Source: Clostridiales bacterium
GTDB lineage: Bacteria; Bacillota; Clostridia; Oscillospirales; Ruminococcaceae
Assembly (NCBI GenBank): GCA_012523875.1
Contig: JAAYSW010000110.1
Span: 1 to 19,040, forward strand
Direction: 5' to 3'
DNA length: 19,040 nucleotides
Shown here: positions 7,319-15,613 of the stretch, in pieces
Position numbering within the stretch: position 1 is the stretch's first letter
How the letters are laid out: every line of letters starts with the position of its first letter
Made by a program: the position numbers and the translations under genes
Notes under the pieces: generated by a model
Seen by the model: the letters and a program-made list of their open reading frames with translations, nothing else
Told to the model about the DNA's origin: nothing
Databases searched by the model: none

Positions 7319-8632
7319 ATGAAAGTAAATTTTATAAGCTTTGGCTGTAAAGTCAACCAATATGAAACTGAATGTATTAAACAGGCATTTAGTAATAATA
7401 ATTATATTATAACCGAAAATAAATCCGATGCGGACATCTATATTATCAATTCTTGTACTGTTACCTCTTCAAGCGATAGTAAGGTTCTTCAATGCATTAA
7501 GCGTCTTAGAAACGATAACCCTCTTGCGTTAATTGTTTTAACCGGCTGTTATCCTCAAGCCTTTATGGATGAGGCAAGGGAAATAATTGAAGCTGATGTG
7601 ATAACTGGAACAAAAAATCGTTCCGAGCTTCTATCACTCGTTAATGAGGCCATTAAAAAAAAGAACCCTAATAAAATAATTAACTTATCTGATTTTGATG
7701 GAAATGAATTGCTAGAGGATATGACATGTAGCGAATTCACCAATAAAACACGTGCTTTTGTAAAAATTCAAGATGGGTGTAACCAATTTTGTAGCTATTG
7801 CATCATTCCTTATGCAAGGGGAAGAATACGCTCAAAGCCGATTGATGCTCTAAAAAAAGAGGTATCAACACTTGCTAAAAATGGGCATAAGGAAATAGTT
7901 TTAGTAGGTATTAATCTTGCATTCTATGGAAACGAATTTGGTTTGAGGCTTATTGATGCTGTTGAGGCTTCTGCAAAAATTAAAGGAATAGAACGCATTC
8001 GTCTTGGCTCACTTGAACCAGAAATAATTTCTGATGATGATTTATTAAGGCTTGCTAACGTACCCCAGTTTTGTCCACATTTTCACCTTTCGTTACAAAG
8101 CGGGTGTGAAAAAACTCTAAAAGAGATGAATAGAAAATATACAACTGCTGAGTATGAGCGTCTTATAAATAAAATAAGAGATACTTTCCCCGATTCTTCT
8201 ATTACAACCGATGTTATGGTTGGATTCCCAAATGAGAATGAAGAAGATTTTGAACAATCACTGGCATTCGTTGAGAAAATAGGGTTTAGTAGGATTCATG
8301 TTTTCCCATATTCAAAGCGTGAGGGAACTATCGCTGCTAAGCACCCCAACCAAATCCCCGACAACATCAAGAGCTTTAGGGCAAAAAAAATGTCTTATAT
8401 TGCTGAAAAATCAATGCAAAAATTCTTACATTCCCAAGTAGGAAAAGTATATCCTGTATTGTTTGAAAAAGAAAATTGCACAAAATTTCATCAAGGTTAT
8501 AGCCCAAATTATACATTAATAAAAATTCAATCAAAAATCTGTGAAAAAAGTTTGCGAAGAATGATTTTTTATGTTAAAATACTTAAGTGCAAAAATAATT
8601 ATTGCTTAGGTGATATCATTGAAAAGCATTAG
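7319..8632 (+). CDS. mtaB: tRNA t6A37 methylthiotransferase MtaB
   Basis: A radical-SAM methylthiotransferase that adds a methylthio group to t6A at position 37 of ANN-decoding tRNAs, giving ms2t6A. It has 437 residues, normal for the family. The N-terminal UPF0004 domain carries the second cluster's Cys at C10 (GCKVNQYE, an MtaB hallmark), C46 (NSCTV) and C77 (TGCYPQ). The radical-SAM motif is C154-x3-C158-x2-C161 (CNQFCSYC), followed by IIPYARGRIRS. The end is a short TRAM-like region. The ATG is preceded by AAAGG at 11 bases. purL follows on the same strand after 100 bases with no terminator between, so partial cotranscription is possible. Confidence 0.93.
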   Translation: MKVNFISFGCKVNQYETECIKQAFSNNNYIITENKSDADIYIINSCTVTSSSDSKVLQCIKRLRNDNPLALIVLTGCYPQAFMDEAREIIEADVITGTKNRSELLSLVNEAIKKKNPNKIINLSDFDGNELLEDMTCSEFTNKTRAFVKIQDGCNQFCSYCIIPYARGRIRSKPIDALKKEVSTLAKNGHKEIVLVGINLAFYGNEFGLRLIDAVEASAKIKGIERIRLGSLEPEIISDDDLLRLANVPQFCPHFHLSLQSGCEKTLKEMNRKYTTAEYERLINKIRDTFPDSSITTDVMVGFPNENEEDFEQSLAFVEKIGFSRIHVFPYSKREGTIAAKHPNQIPDNIKSFRAKKMSYIAEKSMQKFLHSQVGKVYPVLFEKENCTKFHQGYSPNYTLIKIQSKICEKSLRRMIFYVKILKCKNNYCLGDIIEKH

Positions 8633-8666
8633 TTATTTTATTCTCACCTATTAATTTCTTATCAGT

Positions 8667-8724
8667 CATTTTCCGCAGAAATGATTGATTGCAGTATACC
8701 CTATTATCTGTTTGCGGAGAAATG
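8667..8724 (+). promoter_or_regulatory. Long-loop stem ending at the purL ribosome binding site
   Basis: CATTTTCCGCA (8667-8677) can pair with TGCGGAGAAATG (8713-8724), an 11-bp stem with a single bulged G at 8719 and a 35-base loop. The 3' arm ends on the first base of the GGAG (8724-8727) of purL. This arrangement could modulate translation initiation. I do not recognise it as a known riboswitch; in particular it lacks the purine-riboswitch core. Confidence 0.35.
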
Positions 8725-8732
8725 GAGTTTTT

Positions 8733-11700
8733 ATGTCTGTTTATCGTATTTATGTTGAAAAAAAACCTAAGTTCGCCGTTGGGGCTCAATCTCTTTTAAA
8801 TGATATTAAAACTGCTTTAATGTTACCTGCTCTTAAAAATATAAGAGTATTAAACCGTTATGATGTAGATAATATCACTTATGATGATTTTAAGCTTTCA
8901 ATTAATACTGTTCTTTCTGAACCACCCGTTGACATAACCTATGATGAAATTCCTCAATTAAAAGAAAATGAACGTGTGTTTGCTGTGGAATATCTTCCTG
9001 GACAATATGATCAGAGGTCTGATAGCTGTGAGCAGTGTATACAAATTGTTACTCAAAAAGAACGCTGTCGTGTAAAAAATGCAAGGGTTTATATTGTCGA
9101 GGGATTTATTTCAGATGATGAGTTCGAAAAACTTAAAACATACCTAATAAACCCTGTAGAAAGCCGTGAAACATCTCTTAACACCGTTGAAACGCTTGAA
9201 GTTAAACATGATATACCATCAACAGTTAAGGTTCTTGATGGATTTATTAACCTAACTAAGGCTGGACTTGAGGATTTCATAAATGAATATGGACTAGCTA
9301 TGGATTTAGACGATATTGCTTTTTGTCAGGATTATTTCAAAAACACTGAAAAGAGAAATCCTACTATAACTGAAATAAAAATGATTGACACATATTGGTC
9401 TGATCACTGCCGCCACACAACTTTTATGACTAATATTAAAAATGTTAATATTCATACCCCATATATAAACGAAACATATCAAAGATATCTAAGCGTTAAG
9501 GAAGAACTTGGTAAAACAGACAAGCCTGTTACGCTAATGGATCTTGCTACAATTGCAGCTAAGAAACTTAAAAAAGAAGGCTTGCTAAATGATTTAGATG
9601 AGAGTGAAGAGATTAATGCTTGCTCTGTAAAAATTAAGGTGGATGTTGATGGGCGTGATGAGGATTGGATTTTGATGTTCAAAAATGAAACTCATAATCA
9701 CCCTACTGAAATTGAACCATATGGTGGAGCTGCAACTTGCCTTGGTGGTGCTATTCGTGATCCCCTATCAGGACGCTCATATGTTTATCAGGCTATGAGA
9801 ATTACTGGTGCTGCTAATCCTCTTGTTCCTGTTGATGATACAATTAAAGGTAAGCTACCACAGAGAAAAATCTGCATTGAAGCTGCTAATGGATATAGCT
9901 CTTATGGTAACCAAATTGGGCTTGCAACTGGCCATGTAACTGAAATATATCATCCTGGATATGTTGCAAAAAGAATGGAACTCGGTGCTGTTGTAGGTGC
10001 TGCTCCAGCTGAAAATATAAGACGTGAAGCTCCTCAACCTGATGATGTTGTTATTCTTCTTGGTGGTAAAACAGGTCGTGATGGCTGTGGCGGTGCAACT
10101 GGCTCATCTAAATCACATACGCTTGATTCCTTAGAGGAATGTGGTGCTGAGGTTCAAAAGGGAAATCCTCTTGAAGAAAGAAAAATACAAAGATTATTTA
10201 GAAAACCTACAGTAACAAAAATGATTAAGCGTAGTAATGATTTTGGTGCAGGTGGTGTATCAGTTGCCATTGGTGAATTAACAGATGGACTTATTATCAA
10301 CCTTGATGCTGTTCCACAAAAATATGAAGGTCTTGATGGTACCGAAATTGCTATTAGTGAATCACAAGAGCGTATGGCTATTGTTATCGCTAAAGAAGAT
10401 GTTGATAGGTTTATGGGGGAGGCAAAAAAGGAAAACCTTGATGCAACTGTTGTTGCCGTTGTAACAGAAGAACCTCGTTTAAAAATGGAATGGCAAGGAA
10501 ATACTATTGTTGACCTTGCAAGGGATTTCCTAAATTCAAATGGTGCCGTTAAATATACTGATATTGAAGTAACTGAACCTGCTAATGCTGATTTGGTTGG
10601 CTATGAGGATACTGCTGAGGGTTGGAAATCCATGGCATCTAATTTAAATATTTGCTCACAGAAGGGACTTATTAATCGATTCGATTCAACTGCTGGTGCT
10701 AACACTGTTCTTAATCCTTTAGGTGGCGTTCATCAGCTAACTCCTACACAGTCCATGGTTGCTAAGATTCCAGTATTAAAGGGAAAGACAAATACTTGCT
10801 CTGTTATGGCTTGGGGATATAATCCTTATATTACTGATAAAAGCCCTTACCATGGTGCAATGCTTGCTGTTGTGGAATCAATTGCTAAGATTGTTGCTGT
10901 TGGTGGTTCATATAAAAAATGTTGGCTGACATTCCAAGAATATTTTGAAAGAACTCAAAATAATCCTACGCGTTGGGGGAAACCTTTCTCTGCTCTTTTA
11001 GGTGCTTTTCATGCACAGCTTGAACTCGGTTGTGGCTCAGTTGGTGGCAAGGATTCCATGTCAGGTACGTTTGAAGATATTGATGTACCTCCTACTTTGG
11101 TTTCTTTCGCTGTTTCTACTGCATTAGCTGATGAGGTTGTATCGCCTGAATTTAAGACTGCGAATAGTGATGTAATACTTATTACACCAAATTATACTGA
11201 AAATAACTTACCTGATTTCCCAAGTATAAAAAGCTGTTTTGATAAAGTTGAACAGCTGATTAAACAAGGTAGAGCTAAGGCTATTTGGTCTGTTTCTTCT
11301 GGTGGTGTTGCTGAAGGAATCGCTAAAATGTGTTTTGGTAATAAAATTGGTTTTCAATTTATTGAGGAACTATCAGAAAAAACTTTATTCAACCCTTGCT
11401 ATGGCTCATTTATAGTTGAATTAAATGATAACGCTGATAAGGATGATTGTTTGCTCGGAAAAACTACATTAGATTATACAATTAACACAAAAAAATGCAG
11501 CGTGAACCTTGATGATTTGCAACAGGTTTGGGAGGAAAAACTTGAACCGATTTATACTTCCAATATTGAAACTAATGATAAAGATGTAGAAAAGTTTAGT
11601 TTTATAAATAAATCTTTCTCATCATCAACAATAAAAGTAGCTAAACCTCGTGTGCTAATTCCAGTATTCCCTGGTACAACCTGTGAATATGAGAGTGCTG

Positions 11701-12443
11701 AAGCTTTTGAAAAGGCTGGTGCTATACCTGAAGTTGTTATCATTAAAAATCTATCTGTATCTGATGTTGAGGAATCTATAAATAAAATTGAAGATGTAAT
11801 TAAAAACTCACAAATTATAATGCTTCCTGGTGGCTCAAGTGCTGGTGATGAACCTGACGGTAGTGCTAAGATTATAACAGCATTTTTCCGCCACCCTAAA
11901 ATTCAAGAGGCAGTGCATGAATTATTAAGCAATAGAGATGGGCTTATGATTGGAATTAGCAATGGTTTCCAAGCTTTAATTAAGCTCGGTCTTGTACCTT
12001 TTGGCGAAATTGTTGATATGACAGAAGATTCGCCCACTCTTACATTTAATAAAATTGCACGTCATCAGGCAACTATGGTTAATACTAGAATTGCTTCAAA
12101 TAAATCCCCTTGGCTTGCTGCTTGTGAAGTAAACGATATCCATACACTTCCTATTTCACATGGTGAGGGACGTTTCATTGCATCACCTGAAATGATTGAT
12201 TCACTTGCTAAAAATGGACAAATTGCTACACAATATGTTGATTTAAATGGCGAGCCTACTCTAAATATTCGCTATAATCCTAGCTCCTCTTTCGCTGCTA
12301 TTGAGGGTGTCACCTCCCAAGACGGACGTATTCTTGGTAAAATGGGACATAGTGAGCGTATCGGTGATAATATTTGCAAAAATATTGCTGGACAAAATAA
12401 TCAATACATCTTTGAATCAGGCGTAAAATATTTTGCTGATTAA
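8733..12443 (+). CDS. purL: Phosphoribosylformylglycinamidine synthase, single chain, glutaminase Cys replaced by Ser
   Basis: Fourth step of de novo purine synthesis: ATP-dependent conversion of FGAR plus glutamine to FGAM. The 1236 residues join a PurS-like N-terminus (MSVYRIYVEKKPKF), the PurL ATP-binding halves (DTYWSDHCRHTTF, FKNETHNHPTEIEPYGGAATCLGGAIRDP, GCGSVGGKDSMSG) and a C-terminal class I glutamine amidotransferase domain from about residue 973. That domain keeps FPGTTCEY and the catalytic His1143 and Glu1145 (ISHGEGRF). The nucleophile-elbow motif reads GISNGFQ, not GICNGFQ. Codon 11958-11960 is AGC, so residue 1076 is Ser. The glutaminase half should then be impaired and synthesis ammonia-dependent, unless this is a sequence error. 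The start was chosen for GGAG five bases upstream of the ATG. Confidence 0.96.
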   Translation: MSVYRIYVEKKPKFAVGAQSLLNDIKTALMLPALKNIRVLNRYDVDNITYDDFKLSINTVLSEPPVDITYDEIPQLKENERVFAVEYLPGQYDQRSDSCEQCIQIVTQKERCRVKNARVYIVEGFISDDEFEKLKTYLINPVESRETSLNTVETLEVKHDIPSTVKVLDGFINLTKAGLEDFINEYGLAMDLDDIAFCQDYFKNTEKRNPTITEIKMIDTYWSDHCRHTTFMTNIKNVNIHTPYINETYQRYLSVKEELGKTDKPVTLMDLATIAAKKLKKEGLLNDLDESEEINACSVKIKVDVDGRDEDWILMFKNETHNHPTEIEPYGGAATCLGGAIRDPLSGRSYVYQAMRITGAANPLVPVDDTIKGKLPQRKICIEAANGYSSYGNQIGLATGHVTEIYHPGYVAKRMELGAVVGAAPAENIRREAPQPDDVVILLGGKTGRDGCGGATGSSKSHTLDSLEECGAEVQKGNPLEERKIQRLFRKPTVTKMIKRSNDFGAGGVSVAIGELTDGLIINLDAVPQKYEGLDGTEIAISESQERMAIVIAKEDVDRFMGEAKKENLDATVVAVVTEEPRLKMEWQGNTIVDLARDFLNSNGAVKYTDIEVTEPANADLVGYEDTAEGWKSMASNLNICSQKGLINRFDSTAGANTVLNPLGGVHQLTPTQSMVAKIPVLKGKTNTCSVMAWGYNPYITDKSPYHGAMLAVVESIAKIVAVGGSYKKCWLTFQEYFERTQNNPTRWGKPFSALLGAFHAQLELGCGSVGGKDSMSGTFEDIDVPPTLVSFAVSTALADEVVSPEFKTANSDVILITPNYTENNLPDFPSIKSCFDKVEQLIKQGRAKAIWSVSSGGVAEGIAKMCFGNKIGFQFIEELSEKTLFNPCYGSFIVELNDNADKDDCLLGKTTLDYTINTKKCSVNLDDLQQVWEEKLEPIYTSNIETNDKDVEKFSFINKSFSSSTIKVAKPRVLIPVFPGTTCEYESAEAFEKAGAIPEVVIIKNLSVSDVEESINKIEDVIKNSQIIMLPGGSSAGDEPDGSAKIITAFFRHPKIQEAVHELLSNRDGLMIGISNGFQALIKLGLVPFGEIVDMTEDSPTLTFNKIARHQATMVNTRIASNKSPWLAACEVNDIHTLPISHGEGRFIASPEMIDSLAKNGQIATQYVDLNGEPTLNIRYNPSSSFAAIEGVTSQDGRILGKMGHSERIGDNICKNIAGQNNQYIFESGVKYFAD

Positions 12444-12465
12444 ATAAGGTTAATAAAAATGAATT

Positions 12466-12495
12466 ATGGGGATACTTATTATAAAGTATCCCCAT
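12466..12495. terminator. Convergent-gene terminator between purL and the BofC-like gene
   Basis: A perfect 12-bp stem, ATGGGGATACTT (12466-12477) with AAGTATCCCCAT (12484-12495), and a 6-base loop. It begins 22 bases past the purL stop. On the minus strand it is followed by the T-rich AATTCATTTTTATT, so it suits the minus-strand gene best. On the plus strand the trailing T content is weaker (GTTCTT). It probably works in both directions. Confidence 0.82.
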
Positions 12496-12534
12496 GTTCT
12501 TACCCATAAGCGAATGTAATTTGGATATAATATA

Positions 12535-12873
12535 TTATGAAGTGTAATCCTCTAGTAGTGCATTAAGCTCTTTTTCAGTCTTAACAGCAATCCCCTGTCT
12601 TATTAATTCCTTATCATAATCTGTAAGTGTTGAAGTATCTACATCCAGTTTCTTATAAGGCTTTTCACTATTTTCCCTAAACAAAGCAAGCTTTCCTTCA
12701 TATTCCTTTAATACATAACCGATTGCCTCTTCAATTGTTTCAGTAGTTTCACTAAATACCACCTCCGCATTAGCATTCTCGCCCCTTGCATCATATGCTA
12801 TTGATGTTATAACAATTACTCCCGAAAGTGTCAAAGCAGCAAGGCACATATAAAACATATTTGATTTTGACAT
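12535..12873 (-). CDS. Membrane-anchored BofC C-terminal-domain-like protein
   Basis: A 112-residue protein with one N-terminal membrane segment (about 5-26) and a short extracytoplasmic linker. The C-terminal domain (about 52-112) resembles the BofC C-terminal domain. Its pattern is YVLKEYEGKLALF, then leucine and aspartate phrases (STLTDYDKELIRQGI), then KELNALLEDYTS. BofC in Bacillus controls SpoIVB-dependent sigma-K activation during sporulation, but many clostridial proteins share only this domain and their roles are unknown. I chose the ATG ending at 12873, preceded by GGTGAT. An in-frame TTG at 12942 has no ribosome binding site and would put charged residues before the membrane segment. 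It diverges from the class A PBP gene. Confidence 0.68.
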   Translation of the reverse strand: MSKSNMFYMCLAALTLSGVIVITSIAYDARGENANAEVVFSETTETIEEAIGYVLKEYEGKLALFRENSEKPYKKLDVDTSTLTDYDKELIRQGIAVKTEKELNALLEDYTS

Positions 12874-12957
12874 CTTATCACCACTTTTTACTTTAGATAT
12901 TTTATATAAATATTCTTTCCAATTTTTACTTACTTTATACAATTAACATATTTTTTT

Positions 12958-12986
12958 ATTATTCTTATTTTACTTAACTTTTTCAA
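12958..12986 (-). promoter_or_regulatory. Probable sigma-A promoter for the BofC-like gene
   Basis: On the minus strand TTGAAA (12981-12986) and AATAAT (12958-12963) are 17 bases apart, each matching the consensus at five of six positions. It overlaps the opposing PBP promoter. It would leave a leader of about 75 bases before the chosen start. Confidence 0.48.
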
Positions 12987-13002
12987 AATAATATGTTATA
13001 AT
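12974..13002 (+). promoter_or_regulatory. Sigma-A promoter with extended -10 for the class A PBP gene
   Basis: TTAACT (12974-12979) and a perfect TATAAT (12997-13002) are 17 bases apart. TG at 12994-12995 gives the TGnTATAAT extended -10. Transcription would start near 13009, leaving a leader of about 78 bases. Confidence 0.7.
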
Positions 13003-13042
13003 AAAGTGATATGTTTCTAGTCATATTTTTCATTCTATAAAG

Positions 13043-13079
13043 AAAGGAGTATTTTCCATAATGTATGCTTTGGAAAATA
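13043..13079 (+). promoter_or_regulatory. Shine-Dalgarno plus hairpin controlling the PBP start
   Basis: The only strong ribosome binding site is AAAGGAG (13043-13049), 37 bases before the PBP ATG at 13087. Between them TATTTTCCA (13050-13058) and TGGAAAATA (13071-13079) form a perfect 9-bp stem with a 12-base loop. If the stem forms, the site is brought to about seven or eight bases from the PBP ATG. If it does not, the site instead serves the ATG of the leader ORF at 13061. Confidence 0.55.
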
Positions 13080-13084
13080 TATAA
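13061..13084 (+). CDS. Possible seven-residue leader peptide (MYALENI)
   Basis: An ATG eleven bases after AAAGGAG opens a seven-codon ORF whose TAA ends two bases before the PBP start codon. The spacing would allow termination-reinitiation coupling to the PBP gene. Its start lies in the loop of the 13050-13079 hairpin. The codons show no obvious attenuator amino-acid run. Real translation is uncertain. Confidence 0.28.
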   Translation: MYALENI

Positions 13085-13086
13085 CT

Positions 13087-15558
13087 ATGTCTGAAATAAA
13101 TAAAAATTATAATAAAAGAAAAACAAAACCTACAGATAAGCGTGGCGTAGTAAATCGTACTGCTCCATCCAATAGATCTTCTGCTAATTTAACAAAAAAG
13201 AAAAGACCAGTATCCTCGTCTACGCCTAAAAGGCAGACTGTTTCCACCAAAACAGGACGACGCACTTCAACTACTAGTAGCCCGCCTCGTTCTAAGGCAG
13301 GTCTTACTACACGCCGCCCAAATTCACCCTCTTCACGTCCTAATCCTAATGCAACAAAAACTAGTAGACCCTATCCTAATGGCAGGCGTAAGAAAAAGAA
13401 AACTAAATTTAGTATAGTAAAAAAAGCTTTAACAGTTACACTTAGTACTATTCTATCAATTTTTATGATTGGCATTATAACCATAACAATCTGTAGTACT
13501 GCACTTACGGTTTGGGTTCTTGAGTTTAAGGATGATACTGATGATGTTTCTATTATGGAAATTCGCCCAAATACCGATACATTTTTCTATGCAAATAATC
13601 CAGACACTGGTGAGCTTATGACGGTTCATCAGGTTGTTAACACAAATCCAATTATCCCTATCAATATAGAAGATATGCCCCAACATGTTCGTGATGCTTT
13701 TGTTTATATTGAGGATGAGCGTTTCTATTCCCATGATGGTGTTGATTATAAGCGTACCTTTTCTGCTTTCCTTAACGTATTTCTACCTATTTATGAGGGT
13801 AAGCAAGGAGGTTCAACAATCACGCAACAGCTCATAAAAAATTTAACAGATGATAAAGAACAAGATATTGATAGAAAAATCAGAGAAATTTTTAGGGCTA
13901 TGCAACTTGAAAAGAACTATACTAAGAATGAAATACTTGAAGGATATATGAATTATATCGAGTATGGCAATGGATATGCTGGGATAGAAATTGCCTCAAA
14001 TAGATACTTTGGTAAAAGTGCCCATGAGTTATCTATTGCTGAAGCTGCTACTCTTGCAGCAATTCCAAAGAATCCAGAAGTCATAAATCCATTTAAGAAC
14101 TTTAAGGCAAACCAAGAACGTAAAGAATATGCCATATATAAAATGTACGAAAATGGTGCAATTTCTTATGATGAATACATTGTTGCTATGAATGAAAAGA
14201 TTATTTTAACTAATTCTGAAGAATATAAACTACTCCATCCTGAGCTAAATGAAGAAGTTGAAAAACCTGCATCTGCTACAACTTGGTATGTAGATGCCGC
14301 AATTTATGAAGTTGCTGACTACTTCATGGAGGAGTATGGTATATCACAATCGGAAGCTATTGCAAAATTAAACACTGGTGGATACAAGGTATATACAACA
14401 GTTGATCTTAATATGCAAAATCATATTGAGCAAAAATATTTAAATCAAGGAAACTTCTCAAATGTTGCAAATGAATATGGTGAATACCCCCAATCCTCAT
14501 TCATTGCTATGAATTATTATGGTGAAATTCAAGCTGTTGTAGGTGGAATTGGTGATAAAAATCAGCTAGGTTCACTTTGTTTTAATCGCCCTATTCAAGC
14601 ATATCGTGATCCAGGCTCAACAATGAAACCAATTGCAAGTTATGGAAAAGCTCTTGAGAGTAATTTTATAAACTGGTCAACTCCCTTCCTTGACAATCCT
14701 ATAATAGTTGACGGAAAAAGTTGGCCTAAAAACTATGGTGGTTCTACATCTGGAAGTCAATATTTAGCCGTTAGGGCTCTTAGAAGGTCTATCAATACAG
14801 TGCCAGCACAACTTGTTAATAACATTGGCTTAAGGGAGGTTTTTACTTTTGCTTCTGAAAATTTAGGTCTTGAACTTGTAGAGCGTGCTGAAAGTGGTGC
14901 TACTGATATTGCACATTCACCTCTCGCTCTTGGTGGACTAACACGAGGAATTCCCCTTGAAAACCTTGTTAATGCTTATGTCCCATATGGAAATGGGGGA
15001 ACTTATTATAAAGCACATATTGTGAGTAGAGTGGAAAATAGTGACGGCTCATTGCTTTATTCCAATGAGCCAAATTCTGAAAACTCTCATACTGCAGTGA
15101 GTGCCGAAACCGCTTATATCATGAATAAACTATTACAAGAAGTAATTAAGTCAGATGGTACTGGTGTTGCTGCTGCCCTTTCTAATAAAACTGTTGCGGG
15201 CAAAACTGGTACTTCACAGGAATGGAGAGATTTATCATTTGTCGGGTTAACAGAGGATTTTGTAAGTGGTGTGTGGATTGGATATGACACTCCAACAACA
15301 TTGCCTTATAATAGCCTACCAAGCTCTGCTAGCCTTTGGAAGATGGTTATCGGTGATTATGCCAATAGCCTTCCTCCAGGTAATACTTACCCACCCTGCC
15401 CTGAAGTTGTTGAATTGCGTTATTGCACCCTAACTGGCCTGATTGCTGGTCCGAGTTGTCCATCTGATGTCGGATATTATAAATCCTCAAATATTCCCGC
15501 TACTTGTTCGGGGCACGCTGTAGCTCCCCCTCCTGAAGATTCCTCTGAAGGAGAATAG
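13087..15558 (+). CDS. Class A penicillin-binding protein (PBP1A-type transglycosylase/transpeptidase)
   Basis: A bifunctional peptidoglycan synthase that polymerises lipid II and cross-links stem peptides outside the membrane. It has 823 residues. A disordered tail (1-107) is very rich in Lys, Arg, Ser, Thr and Pro, and one membrane segment lies at about 113-145. The GT51 glycosyltransferase domain has EDERFYSHDGVD (209-220, catalytic Glu209) and GGSTITQQLIKN (241-252). The transpeptidase has S511-T-M-K514, S568-I-N570 and K706-T-G708, all intact. The C-terminus has a Cys-containing segment (CTLTGLIAGPSC) and ends in a Pro/Ser/Glu-rich tail. No nearer ribosome binding site supports this ATG, which relies on the structured leader upstream. 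The rRNA methyltransferase gene follows after 55 bases. Confidence 0.95.
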   Translation: MSEINKNYNKRKTKPTDKRGVVNRTAPSNRSSANLTKKKRPVSSSTPKRQTVSTKTGRRTSTTSSPPRSKAGLTTRRPNSPSSRPNPNATKTSRPYPNGRRKKKKTKFSIVKKALTVTLSTILSIFMIGIITITICSTALTVWVLEFKDDTDDVSIMEIRPNTDTFFYANNPDTGELMTVHQVVNTNPIIPINIEDMPQHVRDAFVYIEDERFYSHDGVDYKRTFSAFLNVFLPIYEGKQGGSTITQQLIKNLTDDKEQDIDRKIREIFRAMQLEKNYTKNEILEGYMNYIEYGNGYAGIEIASNRYFGKSAHELSIAEAATLAAIPKNPEVINPFKNFKANQERKEYAIYKMYENGAISYDEYIVAMNEKIILTNSEEYKLLHPELNEEVEKPASATTWYVDAAIYEVADYFMEEYGISQSEAIAKLNTGGYKVYTTVDLNMQNHIEQKYLNQGNFSNVANEYGEYPQSSFIAMNYYGEIQAVVGGIGDKNQLGSLCFNRPIQAYRDPGSTMKPIASYGKALESNFINWSTPFLDNPIIVDGKSWPKNYGGSTSGSQYLAVRALRRSINTVPAQLVNNIGLREVFTFASENLGLELVERAESGATDIAHSPLALGGLTRGIPLENLVNAYVPYGNGGTYYKAHIVSRVENSDGSLLYSNEPNSENSHTAVSAETAYIMNKLLQEVIKSDGTGVAAALSNKTVAGKTGTSQEWRDLSFVGLTEDFVSGVWIGYDTPTTLPYNSLPSSASLWKMVIGDYANSLPPGNTYPPCPEVVELRYCTLTGLIAGPSCPSDVGYYKSSNIPATCSGHAVAPPPEDSSEGE

Positions 15559-15613
15559 TATAATATAGCAGTATCTATAATATAAGTTATTCTAATTTGA
15601 TAGGAGAAATAAA

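Noticed and set aside
8633..8732. Purine riboswitch or PurR box before purL
   Set aside because: The conserved purine-riboswitch junction and loop bases are absent and no PurR-box pair is visible. Only the simple long-loop stem is present.
12874..12942. N-terminal extension of the BofC-like protein from a TTG at 12942
   Set aside because: No Shine-Dalgarno precedes it, and it would begin only a few bases after the predicted transcription start.
13456..13734. A 92-codon minus-strand frame inside the PBP gene
   Set aside because: It lies wholly inside the PBP glycosyltransferase coding region, has no ribosome binding site and no recognisable motif.
15559..15613. TATAAT-like sequences between the PBP and the methyltransferase gene
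   Set aside because: They have no -35 at the right distance, and AT-rich spacers give such matches by chance. Cotranscription is the simpler reading.
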